In this document: positions 18,361-26,649 of the stretch, piece after piece
Layout: each line of letters opens with the position of its first letter
Numbering within the stretch: the stretch's first letter is position 1
DNA from: Pseudoduganella plicata
GTDB taxonomy: Bacteria; Pseudomonadota; Gammaproteobacteria; Burkholderiales; Burkholderiaceae_D
Length of the DNA: 64,000 bases
Reading direction: 5' to 3'
Assembly (NCBI RefSeq): GCF_004421005.1
Contig: NZ_CP038026.1
Span: 558,001 to 622,000, forward strand
The notes under the pieces: generated by a model
Database searches by the model: none
The model's input: only the letters and a program-made list of their open reading frames with translations
Told to the model about the DNA's origin: nothing
Position numbers and translations under genes: made by a program

Positions 18361-19209
18361 CTATCGTTTTTTCATTACGCCGGGCAGACGCAGTTCCGTA
18401 TGCCCGAAATCCATCATTTTCCAGCGTCCACCCCAGGTGAGGCCAAGCGACTCCGCCACTTCGCCATACAGCTGATATCCGCGCATGGCCCACGGATCCT
18501 TTTCCGTGATAACCAGTTTGCCATCGCGCAGGAACGCGCAGTCGGCCGCGAGACCATACTGGTGCCAGCTCTGGAATGCCGCCGCGCTGGTCACGTTCGA
18601 GCCCATTGCCGCCAGGCGGTTCTGCCGCTCCGGACTGCGATAGCCTTCCAGGATTGCCATGTCATACCCGTGTTTTTCCTTCATGATCTTGAAGACCATC
18701 AGCAAACGCTGCGTATAGTCGGCATGCATCTGGTTCCAGTCACGACTGGCCGATATCAGCATCGGCCGCTCCTGCGCCACTTCCGCCTGGGCCTGGGCAA
18801 ATACCATCGGCGGCAACGCCGGCGGCGGCACCAGCTGTTCGCCCTGCAGCAGTTCGGCGACCTGCGTATTGACTTCGCGGGTGGAGGTTTCGAACCCGCT
18901 CAGGGTGGCGCGTGCGCCCAGCACCACCGCCAGCAGCGGCGGCAGGCAAAGCAGCACGATGCCGCCCGCGCATAGCAGGTAATGCTGCCGCAGGAATGCG
19001 CCCAATGCGTTGGCCGAGGCGCTGCCGTTCTGGCGCAGGGCCTCGGCATCGCGCCGGCCGCGCTGCGCGACCTGGCCAACGCGGCGGTGCAGGCGCTGCG
19101 CGGCCGCACTCAGCCCGTTCAGCATGAACTCCCGTCCGGCGGGGAACAGGATCATCCAGCTGACGAGACAGGCCAGTAAAAAGTAAAGAATTATCGCCAG
19201 CAGCCACAC
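18361..19209 (-). CDS. Membrane-anchored M15-family peptidoglycan peptidase (TagX-like)
   Basis: The C-terminal domain has the M15 D-Ala-D-Ala carboxypeptidase/L-Ala-D-Glu peptidase pattern: 'LEGYRSPERQNRLA', 'SWHQYGLAADCAF' (zinc His and Asp) and 'WGGRWKMMDFGHTEL' (final zinc His). Two hydrophobic helices lie upstream, one at the N-terminus and one near residue 80 ('LLCAGGIVLLCLPPLLAVVL'). In T6SS loci such peptidases (TagX in Acinetobacter) are thought to open peptidoglycan for assembly. I chose GTG 19209, which has an AGGAG site 8 bases upstream; an ATG at 19299 would add 30 residues but has no visible ribosome binding site. Confidence 0.8.
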   Translation of the reverse strand: MWLLAIILYFLLACLVSWMILFPAGREFMLNGLSAAAQRLHRRVGQVAQRGRRDAEALRQNGSASANALGAFLRQHYLLCAGGIVLLCLPPLLAVVLGARATLSGFETSTREVNTQVAELLQGEQLVPPPALPPMVFAQAQAEVAQERPMLISASRDWNQMHADYTQRLLMVFKIMKEKHGYDMAILEGYRSPERQNRLAAMGSNVTSAAAFQSWHQYGLAADCAFLRDGKLVITEKDPWAMRGYQLYGEVAESLGLTWGGRWKMMDFGHTELRLPGVMKKR

Positions 19210-19359
19210 AGCCACTTCTCCTGTAAGCAACTGAGTATCGTTCGTATCTTCAGAGCATTGCTCTCCAGTATAACTTACCGATATGGCAATGTCTCGCATA
19301 TTTGAATAAAATTACGAACTTGCACAAAAAATTATTGTCTGAATATAGGCAAGTTGTTC

Positions 19360-19395
19360 TTGACTCCTGTAAAGTAATCGAAAAAGTAATAGAAA
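19360..19395 (+). promoter_or_regulatory. Possible promoter in the AT-rich divergent region before the vgrG operon
   Basis: The gap 19300-19413 is far more AT-rich than its surroundings and separates divergent genes. TTGACT at 19360-19365 is a good -35 match; the best -10-like sequence (AAGTAAT, 19384-19390) is poor. It may drive the 19414 gene and vgrG1. Confidence 0.3.
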
Positions 19396-19413
19396 ATAAG
19401 CAAGGAGTTAATC

Positions 19414-20274
19414 TTGATCAGTAAAGACGATCGCCCTGCGGGCGGTGGCCGGCCCAGCCTGCTGTCAACGCAGCAGCAGGGTGCGGCGGACGGGCGCAGT
19501 GTGTTGGGTGCCCTGGACGGCAATGCGGCCAAGGCGCCGAAAGCGCCGAAAGCCGCGAATAAACCGGCCCAGGCGCAAGCCAGGGCGGAGCGGCCAAAGC
19601 GGGGTCGCGGCCTGGCCATATGGGGCTCGATGGGCGTCGGCGTGCTGGTCCTGGCCGGTGGCGCCCTGGCATGGATGGCCAGCGTGCCGGACGATGAAAG
19701 CGTTGCCGCGGCCGAGCCGGTCGTGGCCGCGCAGCACGCTGCAACACCCAGTGCGGCATCGGTGACGAACGACTCGGACGTCTCGACGGCTGCCATCCTG
19801 AACGATACCGTCTCGCCCAAGGCGCCGGTGGAAAAGCTGCCATCGCTCAAGGAGATGCTGGCCGCGCCCGTGGCGAAGGCCGCGCCGTCCCACGATCCGC
19901 TGACGCAGGCGCTGGAGCAGCCGAGCCCAAAGGCGGTACCGCCTCAGCCGGAGAAGCCGCAAGCGGCACAGAAAGTGGCGAAGGCGGAACCGAAGAAGAA
20001 GCCGGCGAAGGAAAAGGCCAGGGAAAAGCCGAAGGCAGCTCCCCAGCCGAAACCCCATGACAAGGATGCGGCCGTGCTGGCCGTGCTGATGGCGAATGCG
20101 CAACCGAACGGGCCGATTCAACGAAAAAGCACTCCAGCGCAACAACTGAAAAGCTGTCGCCAGTACAATGCGGCGGGAGCGGAGCAATGTCGTGCGCGAC
20201 TTTGCTCGAATACTGCAAAGAACGAGCCTGAGTGCAAGGGCAGAAACAAAGGGAAAGCTGCGTCGGACTCATGA
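19414..20274 (+). CDS. Single-pass membrane protein with C-terminal four-Cys motif, upstream of vgrG1
   Basis: The 286-residue protein has a basic, Ala/Pro-rich cytoplasmic N-terminus, one membrane helix (about residues 67-89), a long Pro/Ala/Lys-rich linker and a C-terminal micro-domain with Cys at 248, 259, 264 and 274 (C-X10-C-X4-C-X9-C). The same spacing appears in two other proteins of this window (51102 and 54981). The start is a TTG at 19414 with AAGGAG 6 bases upstream. Its stop overlaps the vgrG1 start as ATGA, so the two are translationally coupled; this suggests a role with the spike, perhaps at the membrane. No known family recognised. Confidence 0.8.
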   Translation: MISKDDRPAGGGRPSLLSTQQQGAADGRSVLGALDGNAAKAPKAPKAANKPAQAQARAERPKRGRGLAIWGSMGVGVLVLAGGALAWMASVPDDESVAAAEPVVAAQHAATPSAASVTNDSDVSTAAILNDTVSPKAPVEKLPSLKEMLAAPVAKAAPSHDPLTQALEQPSPKAVPPQPEKPQAAQKVAKAEPKKKPAKEKAREKPKAAPQPKPHDKDAAVLAVLMANAQPNGPIQRKSTPAQQLKSCRQYNAAGAEQCRARLCSNTAKNEPECKGRNKGKAASDS

Positions 20275-23200
20275 GTATTGCACTGATCGAACGAATTACT
20301 GCCGCGCTGGCCCAGTTCACCAGCGCCACCCGGTTGTACGAATTCACGCTGAAGGACGAGGACGACGAGGCCGACCTCGGCTCGGGCGGCCTGCTCGTCG
20401 AAGCCTTCGCGGCGGACGACATCGTGCACGCCACCGGCGCGCGCGACGTGATCGTGCTGTCGACCAACGCCCATATCGACACGACGTCGCTGCTGGGGCG
20501 CGAAGCAAGTCTCGCCATCAGCCTGGCCGACGGCACCCGTACCACGTTCTCGGGCGACATCACGCAGGTGGCCATGCTGGGCAGCGAAGGCGGCCTGGCG
20601 CGCTATCGTGTCCGGCTGACGCCGTGGCTGTGGCGCCTGACCCAGGTGCGCAACAGCCGGGTATGGCAGGACAAGAGCGTCATCGACATTGTCGACGACG
20701 TGCTGGGCGCCTACTCGCCGCTGGCGCAGTGGCGCTGGAGCGGCGAGACGGATGCCTTCATGGCCGACATCCCGCCGCGCAGCTACTGCTGCCAGTACCG
20801 CGAAACGGACTACGAGTTCGTCGAGCGCCTGCTGACAGAAGAAGGTCTCGCCTGGCGCGTCGAGGAAACCGAAGACGGCCACGGTCTCGTCCTGTTCGCG
20901 GACAGCAGCCAGGAAACGGCAATTGCGCAGGACGCCAGCAGTGAGCAGGGCGGCGGCATCCGCTTCCACGGCGCCCGCGTGGGAGAAAAGGGCGACACGA
21001 TCCAGGCGCTGCAGGCGCGCCGCCGTGTCGTCTCGACCCTGACGACCTTGCTGAGCTACGACTACAAGGCAAAGAAGGCGGTGGCGGCCAGCGCGCCGTC
21101 GCGCCAGGGGTTCGGCAAGCTGCCGACGCTGGAGAGCTACGACGTGCCAGGGCAGTACGCCTTCGCCAGCGGCGCGGTGGCCGATCACTACGCGGAACTG
21201 CAGATGCAGGGCATTGAGGCGCGCAGCCGCGAGTGGCACGGCCGCTCGACGGTCCGCACTTTGGCGGCCGGCACGCGCATCGACGTCACGCAAGGTCCGC
21301 TGGCAGCGTTTGGCGACGCCGCGTCGGCCTACACCGTGCTGCGCGTGACGAGCGTCGGCGTGAACAACCTGCCGTCGCCTGCGGTACAGGCGCTGGCCGA
21401 ACTGTTCGGCCCCATTCCGGAGCTGCTGGAGGAGGCACTGCACGAGCGCGAGCTGAATGGCGAGGACATGGCCCTCGTCATCGACCAGGCTCGCAAAAGC
21501 GGCTACGCCAACCGTTTCGAGGCGATCCCCGCGGACGTGATCTGGCGCCCGCAACTGCCTGGCAGCGAAGGCCGCAGCCATCCGAAGCCGACGGCGCCGG
21601 GGGCGCAAAGCGCCATCGTCATCGGCCCGGACGGCAACGACCAGCCCAGCGGCGCGGATGAGCTGTATTGCGACGCGCTGGGTCGCGTGCGCCTCCGCTA
21701 CCACTGGCAGGACAGCGGCGACGCGTCGTGCTGGGTGCGTGTGGCGCAACGCACGGCGGGCGGCGGCATGGGCAGCCAGTTCCTGCCACGGATCGGCCAG
21801 GAAGTGCTGGTGCAGTTCATCGAAAACGACATCGACCGTCCGCTCGTCATTGGCGCGCTGTACAACGGCCAGGGCGAGGGCGGTCACGCCCCGACGCCGG
21901 GCGGCCAGCCGGCCGAGGGCGACGATCCGGCTGCGCTGTTCAAGCCGGCGTCGGACCATACGCCTTCCGCGCAGGGCAATCTTGCCGCTGGCAACAGCCC
22001 GGTGTGGCATGGGGCTTCTTCGGGCACCGAAGGGCACTCGAATGCTGCCGCGCAGTGGGGCGTACGTACGAAAGAGTTTGGCGGCAGCGGTTACAACCAG
22101 CTGCTGTTCGATGATACGGATGCGCAAGGGCGCGTGCAGTTGCGCTCGACGTATGCCGGTTCCGAGCTGACCCTGGGTCATCTGATTCACGCTGCCGACA
22201 ACTATCGCGGCAGCTTGCGCGGGCAAGGGGCCGAGTTGCGGACCGACGCCTATGGCGCCGTACGTGGCGGGGCCGGGTTGCTGGTGTCGAGTTATGTCGT
22301 CGCGCATTCGGCCGGGTTGCGCGATCCCGTCGGGGATAACGCTGCCGGGATTGCGTTGATGAAGCAGGCCGTGAAGCTGGGCGAGACGTTCAGCGAGGCG
22401 GCGGTGACGCACAAGACGGTCGCCCTGGCTTCGTCGGTCGGTTCCGTCAAGGCAGGTGCTTCGTCGATGTCAGAGAAAGAAGCACCGCTGGCGGCGATGC
22501 TGACCGCCGTCTCCGGCATGGTCGGCGCTGCCGACCTGGACACCGCGCGCGCCGATGCCGGCGCGCGCAAAACCTTGCCTGAAGACGGCTCTCTGCCGCA
22601 TTCCAGCGACCCGATCATCGCTATTAGCGCCAAGGCAGGCCTGGGAGTTACCGCCGCTGGTGCGGTGCAGATGTCGAATGGCGAGACCCTCACCTTGATG
22701 AGCGGTGCGGATACGCAATTTGTCTCTGGTGGGCAGATGCGTGTCAATTCCGGACAGGCGATCGGCGTGCTCGGTGGCGCGGTGGCACCCGGCGCCGATG
22801 GCCTGGGTGTGCAGATGATCGCTGCCAAGGATGCGATCGATGTGCAGGCGCAGGCCGATACGCTGACCGTTCAGGCGCGCGATGAGGTCAATGTCATCAG
22901 TGCTAACGCGTTTGTCGACTTTGCTGCTGCCAAGAGTATTTCGTTGTCCACGGCTGGTGGGGCGAATATTACGATTGATGGTGGGAATGTTACGGTGCAA
23001 TGTCCCGGGAAAATGGTCGTCCGAGCCGGGAAAAAGTCATTCTCGCCAGCTACGCAACTGTCTTATGCATTGCCCCAGCAGCCTCAGTACGAACGGCATG
23101 AGAGTATGGATTTTGCGATCAAGCTGCTTGACATTTCGGCTAGATCCGGAATTGCACTCGCTGGAGAGGCGTGGCGTATCGTAGTGTTAAGTCATCCGCC

Positions 23201-23576
23201 TGAGCTGACAGACGGCAGAATCCCCGACTACATTTTTTCAGACGAAGAGTGGCAGGAAGTCATTGTTGAAGGGGCCGTTGAGGCAGACGGATCCGCGTCA
23301 CTGAGTAGCAGCGACAAGGAGCGAGTAGTGAGTGCCTCCCGCCTGTACCCTGGTAGGGTATGGGTCATTTGTGGCTTAACTGCTATGCCCGTCGGCCTGT
23401 CGAATTGGACAGATCAGGGATCGCCGGGTAATGTTCGGCAGATATTGGACTCTTTGAACGTCGCGCCGGACGGGCGTATTGCCGATCAGAACCATATTGA
23501 TTTTCTCGCGGAGTGGGCGAAAGATGCATATGAAGAAATGCATGCAAGCACCTTATACAAGAAAATCAAACTATAA
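20271..23576 (+). CDS. vgrG: Full-length spike protein VgrG1 with C-terminal extension
   Basis: The 1101-residue protein is the only complete VgrG here. It has the gp27-like region (residues ~1-400, including 'YCCQYRETDYEFVERLL' and 'FTLKDEDDE'), the gp5 OB-fold ('LGRVRLRYHWQDSG... GSQFLPRIGQEVLVQFIE') and a DUF2345 beta-helix domain. After the usual 'NVTVQCPGK' end, about 180 further residues follow, different from all other copies here, which probably dock the phospholipase D encoded next. From about 23030 the base use becomes more AT-rich, suggesting the tail came with the cargo. Start ATG 20271 overlaps the upstream stop. Confidence 0.95.
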   Translation: MSIALIERITAALAQFTSATRLYEFTLKDEDDEADLGSGGLLVEAFAADDIVHATGARDVIVLSTNAHIDTTSLLGREASLAISLADGTRTTFSGDITQVAMLGSEGGLARYRVRLTPWLWRLTQVRNSRVWQDKSVIDIVDDVLGAYSPLAQWRWSGETDAFMADIPPRSYCCQYRETDYEFVERLLTEEGLAWRVEETEDGHGLVLFADSSQETAIAQDASSEQGGGIRFHGARVGEKGDTIQALQARRRVVSTLTTLLSYDYKAKKAVAASAPSRQGFGKLPTLESYDVPGQYAFASGAVADHYAELQMQGIEARSREWHGRSTVRTLAAGTRIDVTQGPLAAFGDAASAYTVLRVTSVGVNNLPSPAVQALAELFGPIPELLEEALHERELNGEDMALVIDQARKSGYANRFEAIPADVIWRPQLPGSEGRSHPKPTAPGAQSAIVIGPDGNDQPSGADELYCDALGRVRLRYHWQDSGDASCWVRVAQRTAGGGMGSQFLPRIGQEVLVQFIENDIDRPLVIGALYNGQGEGGHAPTPGGQPAEGDDPAALFKPASDHTPSAQGNLAAGNSPVWHGASSGTEGHSNAAAQWGVRTKEFGGSGYNQLLFDDTDAQGRVQLRSTYAGSELTLGHLIHAADNYRGSLRGQGAELRTDAYGAVRGGAGLLVSSYVVAHSAGLRDPVGDNAAGIALMKQAVKLGETFSEAAVTHKTVALASSVGSVKAGASSMSEKEAPLAAMLTAVSGMVGAADLDTARADAGARKTLPEDGSLPHSSDPIIAISAKAGLGVTAAGAVQMSNGETLTLMSGADTQFVSGGQMRVNSGQAIGVLGGAVAPGADGLGVQMIAAKDAIDVQAQADTLTVQARDEVNVISANAFVDFAAAKSISLSTAGGANITIDGGNVTVQCPGKMVVRAGKKSFSPATQLSYALPQQPQYERHESMDFAIKLLDISARSGIALAGEAWRIVVLSHPPELTDGRIPDYIFSDEEWQEVIVEGAVEADGSASLSSSDKERVVSASRLYPGRVWVICGLTAMPVGLSNWTDQGSPGNVRQILDSLNVAPDGRIADQNHIDFLAEWAKDAYEEMHASTLYKKIKL
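20457..23020 (+). repeat. vgrG repeat unit 1 (reference copy of five)
   Basis: The block from 'ctgtcgaccaac' (codon ~63 of vgrG1) to the end of the DUF2345 region recurs at about 26590, 31898, 38198 and 44069. Within it, 21336-22411 matches 27493-28568 (offset 6157) with a single mismatch found by eye (C at 21693, A at 27850). Confidence 0.9.
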
Positions 23577-23595
23577 ACTCTTTTTACTGCTTCTC

Positions 23596-25956
23596 ATGAA
23601 CAGCTCCGCACATCGCGTCCAACTTGCCCCCGATTCAATCAGTACCGTAACCGCTAAATATTTTGATAGCCAAAAGCCATTCGCGTTTCCGCGATATGGA
23701 AATGCCTGTAAGTACTTCGAGAATGGGCGGGACTATTTAGGAGCTGTGGCTCAGTCTTTTAGGGAAGCCCGTTCCTTCATAATGATTACGGATTGGCAGC
23801 TGGACTATGACGTAGAGCTAGATCAGCGGGGCACGTCCGAGCACAAGGGCAGACTGTCGGCTCTTCTAGCCGACGCGGTTAAGCGCGGGGTGCATGTTCG
23901 TATTATGCTATACGATGCGGTAAATCCTATGCTCGATACGCACGAGGAAATTGCGCAGGAGGTGTTTGGAAAAATTCCAGATGGAAGAGGGTCGGTTGAG
24001 GTATTGCTGGCGAATCCCAATACTGGACGCTCCGCCATTGGGGCTTATAATATCCCCCGCAATGGAAAGCGAATCGTAAAGCACATGAACTGCTTTTTTT
24101 CGCACCACCAAAAGTCTGTTGTCGTAGATGGCCATATTGCCTACGTTGGGGGGCTCGATCTTGCCTATGGCCGTTGGGATACCAATTCTTTTGATGTCGT
24201 TATCGACCGGAAGATTCACGTATTAAATGATGCTTATAACTCTCAGCTTGTCCCTGGGCGCGAGATGTCAAGTCAAGAATTGCAACTGGTCGGGCCATAT
24301 CGCTCGTACCGCACATTCGAAAAGTCATTGAGCGGGGGAAGTTATTCGACGAGACGTGCCAGCCGCGTCAGCCTTGGCAGGATGTAGCCGTCCAGATTTT
24401 AGGGCCAGCTGCCTTTGATGTTTTCAATAACTTCGTCCTACGTTGGAATAGTTTTGCTGGAACCGACACAAATTTTCTTGATGGATCGATGCGCGCGGGC
24501 TGGTTCAAGCGCGCTAACGGGCCCGACCTGCTCGCCGATCCGCTGCAGCGCGGGCAAGGGACTGCCGCAGTTCAAATATGTCGCTCTGCATCATCGCAAC
24601 AACTGCGGGATGAACTGAAGCTTTGGGGCGATCGCTACGAGTTCATCAATGATGACTGGAATACGAGAAACACTGAGCGACGCAAGATAGTACAAAAAGC
24701 TCGACAGGATTGGTGTACAGAACATCAGACTAGCATCCTTGATGCTATGGTTAACTCTATTCGTTCCGCGCGGGGATTTATCTACATTGAAAACCAGTTT
24801 TTCATGTCGGAGTGTGGTGTTGACAGGAATGGCAGGAAATGCCCTTCGGAAAATAAAATTATCGCTGAGTTGGCGAATGCTGTGGGACAAGCGATACATG
24901 CCGGACGCCCATTTCACATCTGGTTGGTTTTGCCCGAGCACCCAGAAGGTCTCATGGAAGCTGCGGCAACAAGTTCCCAGACGTGGTGGGCTCTTCAGGG
25001 GTGATGGGGCGAGTGGTAGTCTTGTTAAGAGGATCAATAATTCGATCGTTAGAAAGAACTCTAAGAAGTGGGGTCTGGATTCTGGCCCTGTCCCGCTGGC
25101 GGCCCAAGAAAGCCTGCTCGCAAAATATGGTATGACTAATGAATGGAAAAAATATTTAACCGTCCTGAATTTAAGGAACTACGGGTGCACGGATCGATGC
25201 GTGCTGACAGAAATGGTCTATGTGCACAGCAAGTTGCTGATAGTCGATGATGCCGTGGCAATTATTGGTAGCGCTAATATAAATGATCGGAGCCTTTTAG
25301 GTAACGGCGATACTGAGCTGGCTGCGGTTATCGTTGACGAAGCAGAAGCAAAAATGACGGATGTAGGCGGTGGAATCCGCCTGCCTACGCGTAAATTTGC
25401 TAGGGATTTGCGGATGTCTCAATGGCGAAAACATTTGGGGATGCTCGTTGACGTCAAGACTACCGGAGTTCAACGGGCGAGGACTGCTCCGAGTGGAGTC
25501 GACATTGAGAAACCGCTGTCAGATTCCAGTATCACAGGCATCAGAAGGCTTAGTGAAGCAAACCGGAATGCATATAGTGAGGTCTTCCTGCACACGCCCA
25601 GGGATAGCCATAAGACCTTAACTGAGGGAAGAGAACTTGCGTTTCCGTTAAAGATCGGGTCAGTTGAACGCGACTTCTCGACGGTCCCTAAACTGCAGCC
25701 TAAGTATATGGTTCATAAAAGAGTCCGGCTCCCCTCAGTTATTCCGAGCGCGACCAGCGAACAATCCAGCCACGACGTCATACTGTCTACACATAACGTA
25801 GCGGACGCTATCCGTTATCTTCGAGATAACGTGCACGGATTTTTCGTCGCTATGCCTCTACATTGGGCTAGCTATCAAACAGAAACGCCTCTGGCGCCCG
25901 CGGCAGACTCAATGATTGCCGCGAATGGCCTAGAGGCAAAGGAAGCGATAGTATGA
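23596..25956 (+). pseudogene. T6SS phospholipase D effector (Tle5-like), broken by two single-base shifts
   Basis: Three overlapping frames together give one phospholipase D of about 785 residues. Both HKD motifs are intact: H-x-K at 24106-24114 ('HQKSVVVDG') and at 25225-25233 ('HSKLLIVDD', then 'GSANINDRS'). Such enzymes cut membrane phospholipids of target cells (Tle5 class). The frame shifts at the GGGGG run 24334-24338 (one G missing) and at GGGG 24998-25001 (one G extra); undoing both restores a continuous protein. The start is uncertain: ATG 23596 follows the vgrG1 stop, while ATGs at 23524-23542 overlap it. Lower GC than vgrG suggests import. It may be intact in reality if these are sequencing errors. 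Confidence 0.85.
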
Positions 25957-26297
25957 TCAGTAGAGATACGCTTGATATCATCATGTATCCAATTGGCGTC
26001 TTGACTGAACTGGCGCCGTTAACCTGGCCAGTATTATGGTTCGGCGTAGCTTGGCTCTGCTATAGGCGGTGGGCAAAGTCTGACGCCGCGCCAACTTTTT
26101 CGTTAGCGCTATGGCGGGTTAATCTTCTGGTAGCAGTAGTTGTATTATCGTCGTTATCACTATTGGCGGTGCTTACACCTAAGGGACTCGATTACTTTCA
26201 AGTGTTAGCTGGCGCTGCATCCTCTGTTCCTCTTGTACTTCCAGCGATAGTTGGCTTTTGGGTTCGTCCCGTTCGGCAAGCAGGAGTTCGCAGGTGA
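25953..26297 (+). CDS. Small membrane protein, candidate immunity to the phospholipase D
   Basis: The 114-residue protein has three predicted membrane helices (about residues 18-37, 53-73 and 82-103) and a basic C-terminus. The start ATG overlaps the phospholipase stop (ATGA), which fits an effector-immunity pair. Known Tle5 immunity proteins are usually periplasmic, so an inner-membrane protein is slightly unusual. I recognise no family; the immunity call rests on position and size only. Confidence 0.6.
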   Translation: MISRDTLDIIMYPIGVLTELAPLTWPVLWFGVAWLCYRRWAKSDAAPTFSLALWRVNLLVAVVVLSSLSLLAVLTPKGLDYFQVLAGAASSVPLVLPAIVGFWVRPVRQAGVRR

Positions 26298-26534
26298 TTG
26301 CTTTCGCTGGCAGCTGAAGCGGCAGGAACGTGCATCTTAAGCGCTGCGCTAAGCGTCGTAGAACTACTATCGACCAGCGCGCTGGACGGGCTCTACGATG
26401 ACGTTGAACTTACAGTGTCAAACTGCGGGTGTCTTTCTGGCTTTCGTTGAACACAGCGGGCGCATTGCGCGGCAGGGATTACAATGTTTTAGAAAAGATC
26501 TTTGCTGGTGACGCAATGACAAGGAAATTCACCT
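26298..26534. other. Gap between cassette 1 and vgrG copy 2, no gene seen
   Basis: About 240 bases with mixed base use separate the small membrane gene from the vgrG2 remnant. A TACAAT at about 26495 resembles a -10 box but I find no partner -35. No open frame here looks real. A 16-base stretch 'tcgaccagcgcgctgg' near 26370 also occurs at position 20 of the window; it may be chance. Confidence 0.4.
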
Positions 26535-26649
26535 ATGCCGGGCGCGCTAGTGGAAGTGTCGATTTCGACAAGCCCGTCTGTTCGTCTGGCCCACGCCACC
26601 ATCGTCCAGTCGACCAACCCCATCGACACAACGTCGCTGCTGGGCAAGG

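Noticed and set aside
26490..26500. TACAAT as promoter for vgrG copy 2
   Set aside because: No -35 element at suitable distance and the downstream frame lacks a good start site.
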